Source of the DNA: Streptomyces flavofungini
GTDB taxonomy: Bacteria > Actinomycetota > Actinomycetes > Streptomycetales > Streptomycetaceae
Direction of reading: 5' to 3'
Assembly (NCBI RefSeq): GCF_014650815.1
Contig: NZ_BMVR01000009.1
Span: 310,001 to 374,000, forward strand
Length of the DNA stretch: 64,000 nt
Part shown: piece by piece, positions 8,331 through 15,224 of the stretch
Layout of the letters: each line of letters opens with the position of its first letter
Numbering within the stretch: position 1 is the first letter of the stretch
Notes under the pieces: model-generated
What the model was told of the DNA's origin: nothing
Seen by the model: the letters and a program-made list of their open reading frames with translations, nothing else
Database searches by the model: none
Program-made: the position numbers and the translations under genes

Positions 8331-9514
8331 TGGGCCGCCACGAGTCCGACGGCGCCCACCGGCCCGACGGCACCCCCGGCCGCATGGACGTCGCCGTCGT
8401 CGCGGGCCTGCACACCGAGGCCCGCGCCGCCGCCGTCGACCGGCTGCTCGCCACCGTGCCGGGCAGCGTCGCCCTCCACCACGACCTGTCGACCGCCGCG
8501 TACGGCACCGTCACGCGGACCGTGCGCGACGCGAGCGGAATCCTGTCCACCGGCGAGGCGCCGCTGGTCAACGACTGCGCCTGCTGCGCGCTGCGCGAGG
8601 ACCTGGTGCCCGAGCTGGAGCGGCTCGCCGCGAGCGGCCTGACCCGGCTCGCCGTCGTCGAACTGTGGGACTCCGTCGAGCCGAAGGCGATGGCCGAGGT
8701 CATCGCCGGGTACGGCTCCGACGCGCTGCGCCTGAGCGGCGTGCTCACCGCCGTCGACCCGAGCCTGCTGCTGCCCTGCCTCGCCAACGGCGACGACCTC
8801 GCCGAGGCCGGGATCGCCGCGGCCGCCTCCGACCAGCGCACCGTCGCCGACACCTGGGCGCGCCAGCTGGAGTACGCCCCCGTCCTCGCGGTCCTGGAGT
8901 CCGAGGCCGCCGACGCGGAGGACCGGGCGCTGCTCGCCCAGCTCCATCCGACGGCCCGCCGGGTCCCCATCGGCCACGGTGACCTGGCGGGCGCCGCGCT
9001 CGGCGGCTTCGACGTGGAGGCCGCGGCCGCCGCCCAGCATCCCGCCTGCGCGCTGCTGCCCGCCGAGGCGGACGAGAGCGGCGTCTCCACGTTCGTGTGG
9101 CATCGCGAACGGCCCTTCCACCCCGAGCGGCTCTACGCCGCCCTGGAGGACCTGACCTGCGCCGCCGCCCGCAGCCGCGGCCGGTTCTGGCTCGCCGACC
9201 GGCCCGACACGCTGCTCGCCTGGGACGCGGCGGGCGGCGCGCTGTGCGTGGAGAACGCGGGGCCGTGGCTGGCCTCGCTGCCGGACGCCGCCTGGGAGAT
9301 GGTGCCGCCGGTGCGCCGGGCCGCCGCCGCCCTCGACTGGCACCCCGAGCACGGGGACTGCTGCCAGCACCTCGTCTTCACCTCGCCCGGCCTCGACCGC
9401 GACGGCCTCGCCCAGGTCCTGGAGTCCTGCCTGCTCACCGACGAGGAGTACGCCGCCGGGCGCGCCGCCTGGCAGACCCTCACCCCCGCCTTCGACGCCC
9501 TCCTGGAGGTCTGA
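8330..9514 (+). CDS. COG0523/CobW-like protein with degenerate GTPase motifs
   Basis: This 394-residue protein sits inside a zinc-independent ribosomal protein operon, a typical place for COG0523 metallochaperones. The metal-binding CXCC signature is present (NDCACCALRED, residues ~82-92), and a CobW C-terminal-like region follows (~255-390), with a further DCCQH motif. The Walker A of CobW proteins (GXXGXGKT) should lie near residue 25 but reads GLHTEARAAAVD without the Lys or Thr. The expected ETTGLADP region reads ELWDSVEP. It is therefore probably not a normal GTPase. Start ATG 8330 overlaps the rpmE2 stop; Met at 8384 is an alternative. Confidence 0.8.
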   Translation: MGRHESDGAHRPDGTPGRMDVAVVAGLHTEARAAAVDRLLATVPGSVALHHDLSTAAYGTVTRTVRDASGILSTGEAPLVNDCACCALREDLVPELERLAASGLTRLAVVELWDSVEPKAMAEVIAGYGSDALRLSGVLTAVDPSLLLPCLANGDDLAEAGIAAAASDQRTVADTWARQLEYAPVLAVLESEAADAEDRALLAQLHPTARRVPIGHGDLAGAALGGFDVEAAAAAQHPACALLPAEADESGVSTFVWHRERPFHPERLYAALEDLTCAAARSRGRFWLADRPDTLLAWDAAGGALCVENAGPWLASLPDAAWEMVPPVRRAAAALDWHPEHGDCCQHLVFTSPGLDRDGLAQVLESCLLTDEEYAAGRAAWQTLTPAFDALLEV

Positions 9515-9516
9515 CG

Positions 9517-9768
9517 TTGTCCCCGTCCCCGTCCCCGCGCCGCCTCGACCGCGGCAAGCCCCTCAAGTCCCGCCCCAACCCCTTGGTCACAGCAGGCATC
9601 ACGTACATCGACTACAAGGACACCGAGCTGCTGCGGAAGTTCATCTCCGACCGGGGCAAGATCCGTAGTCGTCGCGTCACGCGGGTGACTGTGCGGCAGC
9701 AACGGCAGCTGGCCAAGGCCATCAAGAACGCCCGTGAGATGGCGCTGCTTCCGCCCGCCTCCCGCTGA
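9517..9768 (+). CDS. rpsR2: 30S ribosomal protein S18, zinc-independent paralogue
   Basis: The residues KPLKSRPNPL, ITYIDYKDTELLRKFISDRGKI and the basic C-terminal helix are S18 hallmarks (83 aa). No CXXC is present near the N-terminus. The start is probably TTG at 9517, because GGAGG at 9505-9509 sits 7 nt upstream and no ATG or GTG is available in the right frame. The gene is 2 nt from the COG0523-like gene and ends the zinc-sparing operon. Confidence 0.92.
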   Translation: MSPSPSPRRLDRGKPLKSRPNPLVTAGITYIDYKDTELLRKFISDRGKIRSRRVTRVTVRQQRQLAKAIKNAREMALLPPASR

Positions 9769-10094
9769 GCGGTGCCGCCCATTCGCCCCCGTTTGCACAC
9801 GTAGGCGCCGCGTCTTCGGCCAAAAACGCAGCCGTTTCGCATTCTGCTGCGTCTGTCCTAAGTGCACGAGGTATTCGATCCGGACAACTCGGCGCGGAAC
9901 TCGGCGCGGAAGATCATGGACGGGGGCCGTCGTTCGCATGTCATGCGGGCACTGGGGAAGCGGCGGAAGGGCTGTAACCAGCTCACCACGGCGCGTGCAC
10001 GTGCATCTGCCCATGCATCGGCATATGAACACGGCTATGATCCGGGACAGTTGACGGCTACAACAACAGCCACGGCACCACCGGGGAGCGACCT
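9769..10094. other. Intergenic region upstream of the DUF397 gene
   Basis: No credible gene is seen in these 326 bp. It contains an AACTCGGCGCGG 12-bp tandem duplication near 9888-9911, the 30-bp triad box at 9990-10019 and a TATGAT -10 candidate at 10036-10041. Open frames here are GC-rich shadows. Confidence 0.6.
9990..10019 (+). promoter_or_regulatory. 30-bp triad box, copy 1 (upstream of the DUF397 gene)
   Basis: The box begins GGCGCGTGCACGTGCATCTG and ends CCCATGCATC. It matches, at 29 of 30 bases, an inverted copy at 11135-11164 upstream of the ATPase gene. Both copies point towards the gene they precede. A TATGAT hexamer starts 16 nt after this copy, so the box would cover the -35 region. 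It contains the palindromes GTGCAC, CACGTG and ATGCAT. Confidence 0.75.
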
Positions 10095-10334
10095 GTGCAC
10101 CACGTGTTCAACGGCATGGCGGCCACGGATCTTCACGGGGTGGTCTGGCAGAAGAGCAGGCACAGCAATTCGCAGGGCGCCTGCGTGGAGTTCGCGAGGC
10201 TGCCGGGCGGCGACGTGGCCGTCCGCAACTCGCGGTTCCCCGAGGGGCCCGCACTCGTCTACACGCGCGCCGAGATCGAGGCCATGCTGCTCGGCATGAA
10301 GGACGGCGAGTTCGACGGCCTGATCGGCGGCTGA
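10095..10334 (+). CDS. DUF397 small protein (WhiJ-associated type)
   Basis: The 79-residue protein shows the DUF397 pattern W.KS..S...G.CVE: VVWQKSRHSNSQGACVEFA, then VAVRNSRFPEGPALVYT. In Streptomyces such proteins are found beside HTH/DUF5753 regulators of the WhiJ type and act as their partners or antagonists in developmental control. Here the HTH gene is at 11321 and an RsbW-like ATPase lies between. The GTG at 10095 has GGGGAG 6-12 nt upstream. The 30-bp box and TATGAT lie upstream. Its stop codon lies inside a 12-bp direct repeat. Confidence 0.85.
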   Translation: MHHVFNGMAATDLHGVVWQKSRHSNSQGACVEFARLPGGDVAVRNSRFPEGPALVYTRAEIEAMLLGMKDGEFDGLIGG

Positions 10335-10397
10335 CCACCGCCGGTCCTGCTCAGCGGCTGACCACTTCTGAACAGGGCACCTTGTGAACAGGGCACC
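10327..10397. repeat. Direct-repeat pairs over the DUF397 stop codon
   Basis: GCGGCTGACCAC occurs at 10327-10338 (containing the TGA stop) and at 10354-10365. GAACAGGGCACC occurs at 10370-10381 and 10386-10397. All lie in the convergent junction with the ATPase gene. Confidence 0.75.
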
Positions 10398-10495
10398 GTG
10401 ACGGACCGCATGAGGACTTCATGGATGTCACGGACGTCATGGACTTCATGGCGAAACGGGGGTGGAGCTGTTCCCCTGACTCTGGGCCGGCAGCC

Positions 10496-11005
10496 CTAGG
10501 CCAGTTGGAACAGCGCCCACACCACCTTGCCGTTCAGTGCGCCCGCGAGCGGGTGCCAGCCCCAGCCGTCGCTGAACGAGTCCACCAGGAACAGCCCGCG
10601 GCCCGACTCCGCGGAGAAGTCGTCCTCCGCCTCCTCGCGCGCGACCGGACTGTCGTCGCTGGGGTCGCGCACCGCGCACACCAGACGCGAGGTCCAGCGC
10701 ATCATGTGCAGCCGCACGGGCGCGTCCTCGGTGGAGCCGACGGGACACGCGGCGCGCGGAGTGTCCGCGGGCAGCGCGTGCCGCAGGGCGTTGGTGACGA
10801 GTTCGGAGACGACGAGCGCGATGTCGTCGAAGCGCTCCTCCAGCTCCCATGACACCAGCGTCTTGCGGGTGAACTGCCGGGCGCTGCCCACGGCTTCGTA
10901 CCGGGCGGGAAGAGCGCAGGAGGCCGCACTGGAGACCGCGGAGGGGTCGAGCGGAGGAAGGCCCTGCCGTAACGGCTCGAGCATGGTCGATCCATTCGTC
11001 CCCAT
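10496..11005 (-). CDS. RsbW-like ATP-binding protein (HATPase_c_2)
   Basis: The 169-residue protein has a single GHKL-fold domain. The N-box is ALVVSELVTNALRHA, followed by CAVRDPSDDSP (G1-like) and ESGRGLFLVDSFSDGWGWH (G2). This matches serine-kinase anti-sigma factors of the RsbW/SpoIIAB group that abound in Streptomyces. The ATG at 11005 is supported by GGGGAG 8 nt upstream; a start at 11083 is possible but has no ribosome-binding site. It belongs to the triad with the DUF397 and HTH genes, and its upstream region carries the second copy of the 30-bp box. Confidence 0.85.
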   Translation of the reverse strand: MGTNGSTMLEPLRQGLPPLDPSAVSSAASCALPARYEAVGSARQFTRKTLVSWELEERFDDIALVVSELVTNALRHALPADTPRAACPVGSTEDAPVRLHMMRWTSRLVCAVRDPSDDSPVAREEAEDDFSAESGRGLFLVDSFSDGWGWHPLAGALNGKVVWALFQLA

Positions 11006-11320
11006 GCGAGGCACTCCCCGGTTTTCGCGGTTCGCGGTACAAAGCGATGAAGCGGTGGCGCGGTCGGTACAGCCGGGCGGCACAGCGATGTCGCAGCGGT
11101 GACGCGCGGACCATGGTTCCGAATGCGTACAGCAGATGCAAGGGCAGATGCACGTGCACGCGCCGGACTTGACCGTTCCTAGCCCCCTTCTTGCCTATTT
11201 CTTCCTACGACTTCTTGTGCAGACCTTCCGGAGGCTTTCCCTTTCCGTAACCGAACGAGTACGGCCTGAAGCGTTTAATGGCAGACTGCGGGTCTCACAT
11301 CTTGGGGAGGACTGAGCGAA
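11006..11320. other. Divergent regulatory region between the ATPase and HTH genes
   Basis: These 315 bp contain no supported gene. On the minus strand they hold the second triad box (11135-11164) and the ATPase leader. On the plus strand they end in GGGGAGGA, the ribosome-binding site of the HTH gene. The part at 11170-11290 is clearly less GC-rich than the genes and probably holds the HTH promoter. Confidence 0.55.
11135..11164 (-). promoter_or_regulatory. 30-bp triad box, copy 2 (upstream of the ATPase gene)
   Basis: Read on the minus strand it begins GGCGCGTGCACGTGCATCTG and ends CCCTTGCATC, differing from copy 1 at a single base. It lies 130 bp before the chosen ATPase start (11005), in the same orientation relative to its gene as copy 1. 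A common regulator, most simply the neighbouring HTH protein, is inferred. Confidence 0.75.
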
Positions 11321-12244
11321 GTGACCGCTGGGGAGTCGAGCGGCTCGGTGGTACGGCGCATTCTGCTGGGCTCGCAACTGAGGCGCCTGAGGGAGTCGCG
11401 GGGCATCACCCGGGAGGCGGCGGGCTATTCGATCCGCGCTTCCGAATCGAAGATCAGCCGCATGGAGTTGGGACGGGTGAGCTTCAAGTCGAGGGACGTC
11501 GAGGACCTCCTCACGCTCTATGGCGTCATGGACGAGGCCGAGCGCAACGCTCTCCTCTCACTCGCCAAGGAGGCCAACCTGACGGGCTGGTGGCACAGTT
11601 ACTCCGACGTCCTGCCCGGTTGGTTCCAGACATACATCGGTCTGGAGGGCGCCGCCTCCCTCATCCGCGTCTATGAAGTCCAGTTCATCAACGGCCTGTT
11701 GCAGACCGAGGCGTACGCGCACGCGGTCGTCGAGCGCGGCATGAAGGCCGCCGCCGCAGGCAAGGCGGGTGGAAGCGGCCGGTCCGCGCGGTCCGGCGGT
11801 GGCGGCCGGATCAATCAGGCCGACGTCGACCGGCGCGTGGCCCTGCGCCTGGAGCGCCAGAAGCTGCTCGTCTCCGAACGCGCGCCGCGCTTCCAGCGCG
11901 TGCTCGACGAGGCCGCGCTGCGACGGCCGTACGGAGACCGGGAAGTGATGCGCGGTCAGATCCAGCACCTGATCGACATCTCCGAGCGCCCCAACGTGAC
12001 CCTGCAGGTCATGCCGTTCACCTTCGGCGGGCACGCGGGCGAGTCCGGGGCCTTCACGATGCTCAGCTTCCCCGAGTCCGACCTGTCGGACGTCGTCTAT
12101 CTGGAGCAGCTCACCGGCGCCCTGTATCTGGACAAGCGTGAGGAAGTCGCCCAGTACGAACGGGTGATGACCGAGCTGCGGGACGACTGTCCGAATCCGG
12201 CCGACAGTCGTGACCTTCTGCGTGGTCTACTCCAACTGACCTGA
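11321..12244 (+). CDS. XRE-family HTH regulator with DUF5753 domain (WhiJ type)
   Basis: The 307-residue protein has an N-terminal helix-turn-helix (residues ~18-55: LRRLRESRGITREAAGYSI, then ASESKISRMELG). A DUF5753 region runs from ~105 to 300 (VYEVQFINGLLQTEAYA, then LDEAALRRPYG, NVTLQVMPF, YLEQLTGALYLD). Proteins of this kind control differentiation with DUF397 partners. An AAAGAGGSG-like insert, rich in Gly/Ser/Arg (~150-165), interrupts the domain. The GTG at 11321 has GGGGAGGA 7-14 nt upstream. It probably binds the two 30-bp boxes; that is inference from gene context. Confidence 0.9.
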   Translation: MTAGESSGSVVRRILLGSQLRRLRESRGITREAAGYSIRASESKISRMELGRVSFKSRDVEDLLTLYGVMDEAERNALLSLAKEANLTGWWHSYSDVLPGWFQTYIGLEGAASLIRVYEVQFINGLLQTEAYAHAVVERGMKAAAAGKAGGSGRSARSGGGGRINQADVDRRVALRLERQKLLVSERAPRFQRVLDEAALRRPYGDREVMRGQIQHLIDISERPNVTLQVMPFTFGGHAGESGAFTMLSFPESDLSDVVYLEQLTGALYLDKREEVAQYERVMTELRDDCPNPADSRDLLRGLLQLT

Positions 12245-12304
12245 ATCGTCAGTAGGATGACGTGAAATCAGGTGTCTGCTCTCTGCGGCAAGGGGTCTCG
12301 CGTC

Positions 12305-13762
12305 ATGTCCTTCTTCACCGATCTGGCTCACCAGTACATCGACGGTGAGTGGAAGGCCGGCTCCGGTTCCTGGGACATCATCGACTTCAATCCGTACAAC
12401 GGGGAGAAGCTGGCGTCGATCACGGTCGCCACGGCGGACGAGGTGGACCAGGCCTACCGAGCGGCGCAGCGCGCACAGGAGGGGTGGGGCGCGACCAACC
12501 CCTACGCCCGGCGCGCCGTCTTCGAGCGCGTGCTGCGCATCATCGAGGACCGCGAGGCGGAGATCACCGAGGCGATCGTCAACGAACTCGGCGGCACGCT
12601 CGTCAAGGCCGGGTTCGAACTGCACCTGGCCAAGGAGTTCCTGCGCGAGGCGATACATCTCGCGCTCGCCCCGCAGGGCCGCATACTCCCCTCGCCCGAC
12701 GACACCAAGGAGAACCGCCTCTACCGCATCCCGGTGGGCGTCGTCGGCGTCATCAGCCCCTTCAACTTCCCCTTCCTGCTGTCGATCAAGTCGGTCGCCC
12801 CGGCCATCGCGCTCGGCAACGCCGTCGTCCTGAAGCCGCACCAGAACGCCCCGGTGCTCGGCGGCAGCCTGATCGCGAAGATCTTCGAGGACGCGGGGCT
12901 GCCCCCGGGCGTCCTGAACGTCGTCATCACGGACATCGCCGAGATCGGCGACGCGCTCATCGACCACCCGGTCCCCGGCGCCATCTCCTTCACCGGCTCC
13001 GACGCCGTGGGCCGCCACGTCGCCACCGTCTGCGCCCAGGCCTTCAAGCGCTGCATCCTCGAACTCGGCGGCAACAGCGCCCTGATCGTCCTGGACGACG
13101 CGGACGTGGACTACGCGGTGGACGCCGCCGTCTTCAGCCGCTTCGTCCACCAGGGCCAGGTCTGCATGGCCGCGAACCGCATCCTCGTGGACCGCTCCGT
13201 CGAGGCCGAGTTCACCGAGAAGTTCGTCGCCAAGGTCAAGTCCCTGAAGGTCGGCGACCCGGCGTCCCCCGAGACCCACATCGGCCCGCTCATCAACTCC
13301 TCGCAGGCGGACGGGGTTTCGTCGCTGGTCGCCCAGACCATCCAGGCGGGCGCCACGGCCCTGGTGCACGGCCGCACCGAGGGCAACCTGGTCGCGCCGT
13401 CCGTCCTCACCGACCTCCCCGAGGACGCCCCGGTCCTGCGCCAGGAGATCTTCGGCCCGGTCGCCCTCCTGCTGCCCTTCGACGGCGAGGACGAGGCCGT
13501 CCGCATCGCCAACGACACGCCGTACGGCCTGAGCGGCGCCGTCCACACCGCCGACATCGAACGCGGCGTGCGCCTGGCCCACCGCATCAACAGCGGCATG
13601 ATCCACATCAACGACGGCACGGTCCACGACGAGCCGATCGTGCCCTTCGGCGGCGAGAAGCACTCGGGCGTCGGCCGCCTCAACGGCGACGCGACGATCG
13701 AGGCGTTCACGACGCACAAGTGGATCTCGGTGCAGTACGGAAGGTCGCGCTTCCCGTTCTGA
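12305..13762 (+). CDS. NAD(P)-dependent aldehyde dehydrogenase (aromatic aldehyde type)
   Basis: The 485-residue protein is full length for the family. The catalytic Cys is Cys287 in FVHQGQVCMAANR and the general base is Glu253 in LELGGNSAL. The coenzyme-binding segments SPFNFPFLLS, LKPHQNAPV and FTGSDAVGR are present. Overall motifs resemble benzaldehyde, vanillin and salicylaldehyde dehydrogenases, which oxidise aromatic aldehydes to acids; the exact substrate is inference. I chose the ATG at 12305 (MSFFTDLAHQYIDGEW) over a GTG at 12272 because family members begin close to this point and AAGGGG lies 10 nt upstream. A 14-bp palindrome follows the stop. Confidence 0.9.
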   Translation: MSFFTDLAHQYIDGEWKAGSGSWDIIDFNPYNGEKLASITVATADEVDQAYRAAQRAQEGWGATNPYARRAVFERVLRIIEDREAEITEAIVNELGGTLVKAGFELHLAKEFLREAIHLALAPQGRILPSPDDTKENRLYRIPVGVVGVISPFNFPFLLSIKSVAPAIALGNAVVLKPHQNAPVLGGSLIAKIFEDAGLPPGVLNVVITDIAEIGDALIDHPVPGAISFTGSDAVGRHVATVCAQAFKRCILELGGNSALIVLDDADVDYAVDAAVFSRFVHQGQVCMAANRILVDRSVEAEFTEKFVAKVKSLKVGDPASPETHIGPLINSSQADGVSSLVAQTIQAGATALVHGRTEGNLVAPSVLTDLPEDAPVLRQEIFGPVALLLPFDGEDEAVRIANDTPYGLSGAVHTADIERGVRLAHRINSGMIHINDGTVHDEPIVPFGGEKHSGVGRLNGDATIEAFTTHKWISVQYGRSRFPF

Positions 13763-13784
13763 CCGGAAATTCTCTGCGCCTTCC

Positions 13785-13819
13785 GGGCCATTGAGGACGG
13801 TACCTGTCCTCAATGGCCC
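13785..13819. terminator. Perfect 14-bp inverted repeat after the aldehyde dehydrogenase gene
   Basis: GGGCCATTGAGGAC (13785-13798) and GTCCTCAATGGCCC (13806-13819) flank a 7-nt loop GGTACCT. There is no T-run, as is common in streptomycetes. It lies 22 bp after the stop and 60 bp before the next gene, so an operator role is also possible. Confidence 0.65.
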
Positions 13820-13878
13820 GTAGCTTCTGTGGTGTCGGACAGGCCGACGGCCCGGCAGGGCGAAGAGAGGCGGACATC

Positions 13879-14430
13879 ATGGTCACCCACGTCAACGCGG
13901 AAGCTCCCGGCGACGAGCGCGGCGCACTCATCGCCTTCGTGGAAGCTCAGCGCGGCGGCATCCGCCGCTCGGTGCTCGGGCTCGGCGACGAGCAGGCGTC
14001 CAGCAGGCCGAGCGCCAGCGAGCTGACCCTCGGAGGCCTGGTCAAGCACGTCGCCGAGACCGAGCTGAACTGGCTGCGCATGGCCCAGCAGAAGCCCAAC
14101 GAGCGTCAGCGCACCGAGGAGACCTGGGGCGACAGCTTCCGCCTCGTCGAGGGCGAGACGCTCGCCGACGTCCTCGCGTTCTGGGACGGGGTGGCCGCCG
14201 AGACGGAGGCGTTCATCCGCGCGGTGCCGAGCCTGGACGACACCTTCCCGCTGCCGGACCAGCCCTGGTTCCCGGACGACGGCGCCGTGTCGATGCGCTG
14301 GCTGATGCTGCACCTGGTCGAGGAGATCGGGCGGCACGCCGGGCACGCGGACATCATCAGGGAGTCGTTGGACGGGAAGACGGCTTTCGAGCTGGTGGCG
14401 ATGGACCAGGGATACGCTAGTCAAAGTTGA
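13879..14430 (+). CDS. DinB-superfamily protein (DUF664)
   Basis: The 183-residue protein is a DinB four-helix-bundle type. The first metal-ligand region is GGLVKHVAETELNWLRMAQ, and the final one is RWLMLHLVEEIGRHAGHADIIRE, which supplies the HxxxH-like histidines expected for a metal site. Relatives act in thiol-dependent (mycothiol or bacillithiol) transfer or isomerisation reactions, but this member's reaction is unknown. The ATG at 13879 has AGAGAGG upstream; an upstream ATG at 13813 lies in the palindrome and is unlikely. The next gene, padR, starts 26 nt downstream, and its operator-like sequence overlaps this stop codon. Confidence 0.85.
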   Translation: MVTHVNAEAPGDERGALIAFVEAQRGGIRRSVLGLGDEQASSRPSASELTLGGLVKHVAETELNWLRMAQQKPNERQRTEETWGDSFRLVEGETLADVLAFWDGVAAETEAFIRAVPSLDDTFPLPDQPWFPDDGAVSMRWLMLHLVEEIGRHAGHADIIRESLDGKTAFELVAMDQGYASQS

Positions 14431-14434
14431 TTGG
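14413..14434 (+). promoter_or_regulatory. Candidate padR promoter with PadR half-operators
   Basis: TACGCT (14413-14418) can serve as -10. It overlaps TAGTCAA (14418-14424) and a degraded TTGATTG (14427-14433), the half-sites seen in the perfect operator at 15184-15209. This suggests autoregulation of padR. Confidence 0.5.
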
Positions 14435-14456
14435 CCGTCTAGGAGAGGTGTGGTGA

Positions 14457-15104
14457 ATGTCGGCGATCCGGCTGCTGGTCCTGGGGGCAGTCCGTCAGCA
14501 CGGGCGGGCCCACGGCTACCAGGTCCGCAACGACCTGGAGTACTGGGGCGCCCACGAGTGGTCCAACGCCAAGCCGGGCTCGATCTACCACGCCCTGAAG
14601 CAGATGGCGAAGCAAGGCCTGCTCTACGAGCACGAGACCGCGCCGTCCGCGGCCGGGGGCCCGCCGCGTACGGAGTACGAGATGACGGAGCGGGGTACCG
14701 AGGAGTACCTCGCCCTGCTCCGTGGCGCCCTGACAGCCGTCGCGCACGACCAGAAGTCCGACGTCCTCTCGGCGGCGGTCGGCCTCATGGTCGACCTGCC
14801 GCGCGAGGAGGTCGTCTCGCTCCTGAAGGAGCGGGTGCAGGCCCTTGAGGACTGGCGCCACTCCGTCACGGAGTACTACACGCCGGAGGACGGCCCCGGA
14901 CAGCTCGGCCACATCGGCGAGATCATGAATCTCTGGGTGTGCTCGGCCGACGCGGGCGCGGAGTGGACCAAGGGCCTCATCGAGCGGATCGAGAACGGCG
15001 CGTACAGCTTCGCCGGCGAGGGGGAGCCGTTCGTGGGGGTGCTTGCGGAGGGCGAGGAGAACCCGTACGCGACGCCGGAGAAGCACCCCGGCGACACACA
15101 CTGA
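14457..15104 (+). CDS. PadR-family transcriptional regulator
   Basis: The 215-residue protein has an N-terminal PadR winged helix: SAIRLLVLGAVRQHGRAHGYQVRNDLE, KPGSIYHALKQMAKQGLL, and PPRTEYEMTERG. An unusually long C-terminal helical region (~100-180) follows, of the Vir/AqdR type with DUF4180-like length. PadR repressors commonly control an adjacent drug exporter. The next two genes encode an ABC exporter, and the spacer between contains two TAGTCAA-type inverted repeats. GGAGAGG upstream supports the ATG at 14457. Autoregulation is suggested by a third site over its own promoter. Confidence 0.9.
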   Translation: MSAIRLLVLGAVRQHGRAHGYQVRNDLEYWGAHEWSNAKPGSIYHALKQMAKQGLLYEHETAPSAAGGPPRTEYEMTERGTEEYLALLRGALTAVAHDQKSDVLSAAVGLMVDLPREEVVSLLKERVQALEDWRHSVTEYYTPEDGPGQLGHIGEIMNLWVCSADAGAEWTKGLIERIENGAYSFAGEGEPFVGVLAEGEENPYATPEKHPGDTH

Positions 15105-15142
15105 AGCGGCCGTCCGTGACGCAGGTCACACAAATGTCCGGC

Positions 15143-15161
15143 TGATCAAGTTTGACTAATC
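15143..15161. promoter_or_regulatory. PadR operator 1 overlapping the -35 box
   Basis: The sequence TGATCAAGTTTGACTAATC is an imperfect inverted repeat of the TAGTCAA/TTGACTA half-sites. It contains the -35 hexamer TTGACT (15152-15157) of the ABC exporter promoter. Confidence 0.65.
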
Positions 15162-15180
15162 GGCTTCCCGGGGATATCTT
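15152..15180 (+). promoter_or_regulatory. Promoter of the ABC exporter
   Basis: TTGACT (15152-15157), a 17-bp spacer and TATCTT (15175-15180) form a good housekeeping-sigma promoter. The likely transcription start near 15187 falls inside the perfect palindromic operator. Confidence 0.65.
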
Positions 15181-15183
15181 CGT

Positions 15184-15209
15184 CCGTCTAGTCAAGCTTG
15201 ACTAGACGG
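15184..15209. promoter_or_regulatory. PadR operator 2, perfect 26-bp palindrome
   Basis: The arms CCGTCTAGTCAAG (15184-15196) and CTTGACTAGACGG (15197-15209) are perfectly complementary with no spacer. It overlaps the predicted transcription start and ends 15 nt before the ATG of the ATPase gene. Confidence 0.8.
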
Positions 15210-15224
15210 TGTGGAGGGAGTCGG

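Noticed and set aside
9862..10299. 145-codon frame upstream of and overlapping the DUF397 gene
   Set aside because: Its composition is poor, it runs through the regulatory box, and the DUF397 frame with its CVE motif is clearly the coding one.
10496..11083. Longer ATPase starting at 11083
   Set aside because: The extra 26 residues have atypical composition and no ribosome-binding site, while 11005 has GGGGAG at proper spacing.
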